NCBI GenBank assembly: GCA_003339415.1
Contig: PDHQ01000389.1
Span: 1 to 28,204 of the forward strand
Length of the DNA stretch: 28,204 nucleotides
Direction of reading: 5' to 3'
Origin: Ophiocordyceps camponoti-saundersi (nom. inval.)
Taxonomy: Eukaryota; Ascomycota; Sordariomycetes; Hypocreales; Ophiocordycipitaceae
Shown here piece by piece: positions 22,961 through 28,204 of the stretch. Within the stretch, counting starts at the first letter, position 1, and every line of letters begins with the position of its first letter. A program made the position numbers and the translations under genes. The notes beneath the pieces were generated by a model that did not search any database, was not told the origin of the DNA, and saw nothing but the letters and a program-made list of their open reading frames with translations.

Positions 22961-24760
22961 ATATTAATTTCTTCGCTATAATTTCTTTATAGCTTAGTTA
23001 TAGATCTTATCTAAGTTTAGGCCGGGGCTAAGGTAATTAGTACTTTTATACTTTTTTAGATAATAAAGTTAAGTTAAATTAGAGATAAAGCTAGTTCGTT
23101 AATAGTTTATATAAGTAGGACGCTATTTATATCTTAGGGGAGGGAGGCACTCTAAGCCTATTAGATAAAGCGTCTTATTACCTTAGGGGTATTCTTAATT
23201 ACCTATATCTTAGTAGCGGGGCGGCCCCCTCCGGAGCTTAGGGGTTATTTATACTTCCTTTTAGTAATAAACTAGCCCGGGGATATATTATATATAATAA
23301 TATCCTTAGTTATTATTAATTTTATCGGTTATAAGATTAATTATAAGCTAGGCTTAGTAAATCTAACTAGTTATCTTTTATAGTAAGCTTTCGCTTAATC
23401 TTAGTACTTAATAGTAATAGGGTAAAGCCTAAACTATACGGGGTAATCCCTATTATAAGAAATATAATAAAATAAATATCCTCTAATTCTAATATAATAA
23501 TTATCTTTATTCTTATAATTAGTTACTTTATACTTATTATAAAGCTTAAGGTATTTATATATTTTAGCGATATATACGAAATAATAATAATTATAATATT
23601 GCTAGGGGTAGACCGCGTTTAAGAATAGCTCCGTACGAAAAATCTAAGCGTTAATAGCTAGCTTATTATCGTAAAGTTTATTAATATTAACTAGTAATTT
23701 AAGGCTAATAATAACCGCTATTTTAGTAAATTTAAGCTAAGGCTTAAGCGCTTATAGATAAGCTATAGGTATTTTATTAACTTATACTATTTTATTAAAA
23801 AGGTTATTATATTCCTTAGTAGCGAGGTTTAGAGGAAATCCCTTAATAATAACGTTATAAATTTTATTTATAATAGTTACTTTATCGCCGAAGATAAGCG
23901 TAACTTAGCCTAAGTCCTAAGTAAAGGTAGCTATATCCTTATCGAAGGTAAGTTTAATATCCTTATTATTAAGATAGTATATAGCTAAGTATAAGTCGGA
24001 GCGAATAGCGGTATTAATAGCTTATATAATATCGTATATTATCTTATTTATAATATTATCTATTATATCCGCTAAGTAAATAATAATTTTCTTCTTATAA
24101 TATAAGGGAAGCTTTTTTTCTAAGTTATATAGTAAAGTTAAAGCTAATATAACTTATACCTATATTCGGTATCCTCCTTATTTCGTTATTTTTAAATATA
24201 ATAATTTATAAAAAGTAATAATAATTATATTTTTAATTTCCTCGCGCGTAATATAATTAATCTAAGTCCGAAGTTAATCTAATTTAAGTTCCTTATAAGC
24301 TATTACTAAAGCCTAAGCTACGTAAAACGTATTAGCTAGTATAATACTTAATAGTTAATAATATAATTCTTTCTTATTCTTATTAACTAGGACTTATAAT
24401 AATCCTTAGTTATATTTAGTATATTTTCTATTAAAGTTAGTATTTCTAGACTAGTATATAGATAAATCTAACCTGCGTTCGGAGCGCGTTATAACCTTAG
24501 TTCCTTTACAAAAATTTCTTCCTCCTCCGCTACGGTCGCGACCACCCCTGGCCGGAACTCGGCTAAGCATAGCCCTACTCCGAATTAAATAGCGAATCCG
24601 ACGCCGCTAATATTTTACCTTTTCCTTTTAGATCGCGCCTTATACTAGGCGCGTGTTAAGTTTTAGCTACTTATTTACTCTCCGCTATATATTTTAACGC
24701 TATTAATATAAACTTTATAAAAGGGGATTCGGGTACTTAAATAAAATCTAGCTTTAGTTT
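22950..24760 (-). pseudogene. LINE ORF1 relic: gag-like protein with zinc knuckles
   Basis: This is the relic of the RNA-binding gag-like protein of the LINE. Two knuckles are visible where Cys and His codons have become Tyr codons (TGC and CAC to TAC, or TGT and CAT to TAT). The first is at about 23539-23598, read YYNYYYFVYIAKIY, where CYNC--FGHIA--C is expected. The second is at about 23414-23466, read SYNRDYPVQFRLYP, where C--C---HP-WSR-CP is expected. Upstream strings such as IKGFPLNL and PIAHLQALKP fit the fungal LINE gag core. A basic KGKGKILAASDS stretch lies at about 24590-24625. The frame changes once, near 24430, so an indel is likely. The frame runs to about 22950 and overlaps or abuts ORF2 in a different frame. 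Confidence 0.82.
24470..24660. other. Patch that escaped most RIP
   Basis: Within about 190 bases at least six CA or TG sites remain: CTGCG near 24472, ACAAAAA near 24508, GACCACC near 24540, CTGGCC near 24546, GCATAGC near 24567 and GTGTTAAG near 24652. Elsewhere such sites occur less than about twice per kb. The patch contains the palindrome GGTCGCGACC near 24533 and lies inside the N-terminal part of LINE ORF1. Confidence 0.75.
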
Positions 24761-25620
24761 TAGCTTTTTTTATAGCTTTTATTACCTCCGCTTTTACTAA
24801 CTCCTCCTTTACCCCCGCCTTTACCTCTTTTATTATATTTTTAGCTATCTTCGCGCTTTTAACTTTTTTTACCTTATTAGCTATCTCCGCTTTACTTATT
24901 TCTTTCTTTACTTTACCCGCTTTCTTCTCCGCTTTACTTACTTTCTTATCTTTTTTAATTATTATTTATTTTAACTTACTTTTTAATATTAATATAATAA
25001 AAATAAGTAATAAGGCTATTACCCCTTTATTTATTTTTAACTTTACTTTTAGTAGTAGCTTTATTAAGTTTAAATTAAGCGTATAATTAAGCTTAAATAT
25101 ATTACCTAATATATATTTTAATTAGTTTATTTTAATATTATTTATAATTTATTAATTAATATTATATTTTATTTTATAAATTTTATATAATATTTAAGCT
25201 TAAATATTATTAATATTATTAATATTATTAAAGTAGAATTAGATTTTTATTATAAACTTTAATAATATAATTTTATATAGCTAAGGAATTACTTACTTAG
25301 TAATTATTATAGCTTTTACTATTACCGCTATTATTAGTATTATTATTATTATTATAAACTTTCTAGCTATTATTATTATTATTATAAGCTTTTTTACCCC
25401 CGCTACCTCTAACTCCGCTATTACCTCCGCTACCGCTCCTAGCCTTAAGTTTATTATCGCTATTCCCTTCGCCTCTAATTTAGCGGGAGTATTTATCTTT
25501 ATTATTATTATTATCGCTATTATTACCGCTATTATCTTTACCGCTACCTTTTTTACCGCTTTACCCCTTACTTTACTTATTTTAATAATTATCTTACCGC
25601 TTATAATAAGTATCTTAAAA
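24750..25620 (-). other. Low-complexity coding-like DNA upstream of LINE ORF1
   Basis: On the - strand, 24960-24750 reads as alternating Lys, Ala, Glu and Val codons. From 25600 to 25270 it reads as Ser, Gly, Lys, Arg and acidic runs, such as SGSGGNSGVRGSGGKKAY at about 25390-25445. Runs of the form GAT AAT AAT AAT suggest former Asp repeats, because only a GAT preceded by T is changed by RIP. This could be the N-terminal part of ORF1, the 5' region of the LINE, or an unrelated gene relic. The Lys/Ala stretch is in a different frame from the ORF1 core. Confidence 0.45.
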
Positions 25621-26440
25621 TATAATAAGATTAATATATATAATTTATAAAAAGAAAAATTAGTAATTATAGTTATAAAAAAGGTAAATAAGGTAGCTAT
25701 TAAAGCGGCCGCTTTTATTAAAGCGCTAGCCTTAGTTAGTATTATTATTATTATAAGTTAAAGCTTTAATATTTTATTCCGCCCCTAAATATAGCGTAAG
25801 TTAGCTTAAAGTTTCTTTTATTATTTATTATTAGCTAGCTTTAAACTTTACTCTACTTCGCTTTATTTTATATTTACTTATAAGCTATTTAGCTATCCTC
25901 CTCCGCTAATATATTTAGCTGTTTTTATAGCCGCTATATATAATTTATCTAAATAAATTTATAACTTAATTAATATTTAAGTTCTAACCCTGCTTTTAAT
26001 TTTACTTTTAGCTTCGCTTACTTTATAATACTTATATTAAGCTTTTATATAATTATAATAATTAGCTAACTAAAAGCTTATATATTTTATTAAGTTTATA
26101 TATAATTATATAATATAATATTATTTACCTTATTACTTTTAATATAAAACTTTATATTTAGCTAGTTAAGCTATATATATAATATAAAAAAAGTTATAAA
26201 GCTTTCTATAAATAGTTTTAAATATTATAATATTATTACTTTATTAATATATAATTATATAACTATTATTATTATTTTTTCGTTATAAAGGTTAAAAAAA
26301 GGGGAAAAGTTAAGAGAGGGGGTTAAAAATATACCTTTTTCTAAAAATAATAAAAAAAAAAATAAAAAAGAAAGAAAAAAGTAAAAAAGAAAAAGATATA
26401 CCCCCCCCTTTTTTAATTATTAATAAATAATAAAGCGGCT
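25621..26440. other. AT-rich DNA with A-rich and C-run tract, no gene seen
   Basis: This stretch is RIP-mutated and AT-rich. Near its right end, 26280-26410, a purine-rich tract leads into an A-rich stretch with scattered G and then a run of eight C at about 26401-26408. No reading frame, repeat family or RNA gene was recognised. Confidence 0.5.
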
Positions 26441-26493
26441 ACCCTACTACTTTACCTTACCCCTTCTTAGACTTTCCTTTCTCCGCCTCGCGC

Positions 26494-26572
26494 TATACCG
26501 CCTCGCCTTATACCGCCCTATACCGCCCTATACCGCCCTATACCGCCCCGCGCTATATTATACCGCCCTACT
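26494..26572. repeat. 10-bp tandem repeat (TACCGCCCTA)n
   Basis: The unit TACCGCCCTA occurs three times exactly at 26511-26540, with variants on both sides and one more exact unit at 26561-26570, all in 10-base register. It is a GC-rich minisatellite in AT-rich DNA. The remaining units keep CC and CG, consistent with loss restricted to CpA. Confidence 0.85.
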
Positions 26573-26844
26573 CCTCCGCCTTATACCTTATAGATTTTCC
26601 TTTTCTCTATATTCCCCTTCTTACCTTATTTTTCTTATATTATTTAAGATTACCCTTAGGTAATAAGTTTATTATATTATATTACTGCTAGCTATTATTA
26701 TACTTTTATATAAGCGTATAGTAAGCTTTCCTTTTCTAGTTAAGGGGTTTTGCCTTATTTTAAGGGATTTTTCTTACTTAATATATTATAAAGGCTTTAG
26801 ATATTATAAAGGCCCTTAGTATATAAATAATAAAATAAAATAAA
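26573..26844. other. Short spacer before rearranged family A copy
   Basis: This is CT-rich then AT-rich sequence with one of the few TTTTGCC sites near 26749. No gene or repeat was recognised. Confidence 0.45.
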
Positions 26845-26932
26845 TAAAGGGAGTAGAGTTTATTTATAATATAAGAATAAAAAGTTTATATTTATATTAT
26901 TAAAAGCGCGGAATTTATAAAATATTTAAAAG
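26845..26932 (-). mobile_element. Family A head-end fragment
   Basis: This matches the head end of family A in inverted orientation (compare 9998-10083), including TTATAATATAAGAATAA and AGCGCGGAATTTATAAAAT. It stops at about 26932 with AAAAGTTT, the outer limit deduced from A2 and A3. It lies against the inner part of another family A copy that starts at 26937. Confidence 0.7.
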
Positions 26933-26936
26933 TTTA

Positions 26937-27487
26937 ACTAATAATTTAAAAGCTAATATTTTACTTAAAATAAAGCTTATAATAATAAAAATATATATAA
27001 ACTAAGTTTAAAATAAAATTTATATAGCTATTTATCTTATTAGCTATTATTATTATTATAAACTAAATTCTTACACTTAATTTAAATAACTTTAATAAAT
27101 TAAATAATTAAAGCTTTATTAATATAGCTTAAAAATATAAGAAAATTTTATTATCTTATAATAAACCTTATAATAGCTAGTTTTAAAAAATAGCTAAATT
27201 ATTATAAGAAAGCTATAGATAAGTTTAAAGAAGGGGTTAAGGGAGATATTATTATATTCGCTTTTTAGCGTTTCCGCCCTAGCTATTATTAGACTCTAGT
27301 TAGTATTAAAAGGGGAGGAGGGGCGGTATATATAGAGTTCCGGTTTATAGACCTCCGAGGTTAGGAGGTATATATATCTTTTACTTAGTCTTATACCGCT
27401 TTTATTTTAAAGTAAAGTTAACTTTATTTAAAATAAGATTTTTAATAAAAGGGGTAATAATATAGTTTTTTTAAAAGCTATAAAATT
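26937..27487 (-). mobile_element. Family A internal fragment, tail module missing
   Basis: This matches about 550 bases of the inner family A sequence in inverted orientation (compare 8400-8945), including TATATAAACTAAGTTTA, the CGCTTTTTAGCGTTTCCGCC block near 27260 and GTAAAGTTAACTTTA near 27411. It begins at TAACTAATAATTTAAAAGC, so it lacks the terminal 170-base module found alone at 12047-12215. The region around 27290-27370 is one of the better preserved parts of the family in this window. Confidence 0.8.
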
Positions 27488-27944
27488 AATAAATAATAAT
27501 TTTAATAATAATAGCTTATAATAAAGTTATAACTATTATTATTTAAGTAGTTATATTAACTTATATTATTAATATATAAGATTTTAAAGCTTTATAAGAA
27601 TAGCTTATTTTTTTAAAGCTAAGTAATAATTATTTATTATATATTAAAGTTATTTATAATTAAAACTATCTTATAATTTAAGTTTTACGCTTTATTTTTT
27701 TATAAAAAAGTAATTTAATTAATATAAAATAACTTAAAAGGTTTTAAAATATATATAATATAAATATTTAAAGTTATAGTTTATATATAGCCCGCGCTTA
27801 TTTTACGCGTAGCGCTAAATAATTATATATACTTATATATACTCTGCGCTTATTATATATATAAACTTAACTAAGCACCCTTATATAACTTAGCTAGTTA
27901 AGTATAGCTTAAATCTCTTATAAAAATAAGTAAAAAAATAAAAA
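27488..27944. other. AT-rich DNA, nothing recognised
   Basis: This is RIP-mutated sequence with small CG-containing islands near 27790-27815 and 27843. No coding reading, shared repeat or RNA gene was found. Confidence 0.5.
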
Positions 27945-28063
27945 AATAATAAATATAATAAATATAATAAATATAATAAATATAATAAATATAATAAATA
28001 TAATAAATATAATAAATATAATAAATATAATAAATATAATAAATATAATAAATATAATAAATA
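27945..28063. repeat. 9-bp tandem repeat (AATAAATAT)n, LINE tail
   Basis: About thirteen near-perfect copies of AATAAATAT (ATATTTATT on the - strand) lead directly into the LINE 3' end at 28055. In - strand orientation this run lies just after the element, where LINEs carry a poly(A) or short tandem tail. The LINE copy at 19593 has only one such unit. Confidence 0.9.
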
Positions 28064-28204
28064 TAAATTCCTTTAAGATATAAAATAAATTATAAATAAG
28101 GTAGGTAAATTAATAATATTATAATTATAATAAGTTACGTAAAATAAAGCTATATTTAGCTTTAGTTAAACTTAAAAGTATTAATATAAAAAGTATTAGT
28201 AAGC
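28055..28204 (-). mobile_element. Second LINE copy, 3' end, running out of the window
   Basis: The 150 bases here equal 19593-19742 except for one position (G at 28134, T at 19672). They form the 3' terminal part of the same LINE family in the same orientation. The rest of the element would lie to the right of the window, and whether it is full length cannot be seen. Confidence 0.93.

Larger units (their letters stand above)
19593..24760 (-). mobile_element. Non-LTR retrotransposon (Tad1/I-like LINE), RIP-inactivated
   Basis: The - strand carries, in order, a gag-like ORF1 with zinc knuckles and an ORF2 with an AP-type endonuclease and a reverse transcriptase, the usual order of fungal Tad1-type LINEs. 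The 3' end is placed at 19593 because the sequence from 19593 to 19742 recurs at 28055-28204 with one mismatch and the two copies differ completely to the left of that point. The 5' end is not fixed. The clear ORF1 reading reaches about 24760, and low-complexity coding-like DNA on the same strand continues to about 25620. Every frame is broken by TAA/TAG at former CAA, CAG and TGG codons. A terminal RNase H domain was not recognised. Confidence 0.9.

Noticed and set aside
1..28204. Mitochondrial or bacterial AT-rich genome as the source
   Set aside because: Low GC alone could suggest this, but the selective loss of CA/TG with retained CG, the absence of ATG, and the LINE with fungal-type gag fit nuclear fungal DNA after RIP far better.

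Overview
This window is heavily mutated, AT-rich repeat DNA from a genome that undergoes repeat-induced point mutation (RIP), most probably a filamentous ascomycete (Pezizomycotina). The sequence shows an almost complete loss of CA and TG dinucleotides on both strands. By eye I find only about thirty TG in 28 kb, while CG, CC, GG, TA and AA remain common. This is the expected end point of C-to-T change at CpA. As a result ATG is nearly absent (about five per strand) and TGA is nearly extinct, while TAA and TAG are everywhere. No intact gene, tRNA or rRNA was recognised. All coding material is relic, and was read by allowing TAA/TAG to stand for former Gln or Trp codons.

Layout. 1-93 is a pure (TTA) microsatellite. 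About 645-14,000 is dominated by one dispersed repeat family, called A here, of roughly 1.85 kb: two copies on + (A1, A2), two on - (A3, A4) and two short end-only copies beside A4. A rearranged A copy lies at 26.85-27.49 kb. All intact tail ends carry a TTA/TAA simple repeat. The spaces between copies are AT-rich DNA with patches that look like old coding sequence but match nothing I can name. About 14.0-16.75 kb holds a long coherent reading on the - strand, unidentified. About 17.40-19.59 kb holds a GC-richer leader followed by a + strand reading rich in Lys, Ala, Thr and Gln.

19.59-24.76 kb, with a possible extension to 25.62 kb, is a nearly complete but dead non-LTR retrotransposon (LINE) on the - strand. 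Its gag-like ORF1 has two zinc-knuckle relics. Its ORF2 has an AP-type endonuclease followed by a reverse transcriptase. The family resembles fungal Tad1/I-type LINEs. A second copy of its 3' end starts at 28,055 and runs out of the window, preceded by a 9-nt tandem tail.

How it fits together: successive insertions were each mutated by RIP, to different degrees. The least altered pieces are A copy A3, the LINE coding region, and a small patch at about 24.47-24.66 kb that still keeps several CA/TG sites. I found no defence system, biosynthetic cluster or other working system. The unusual points are the completeness of the RIP, the modular tail ends of family A, and two unidentified protein relics.
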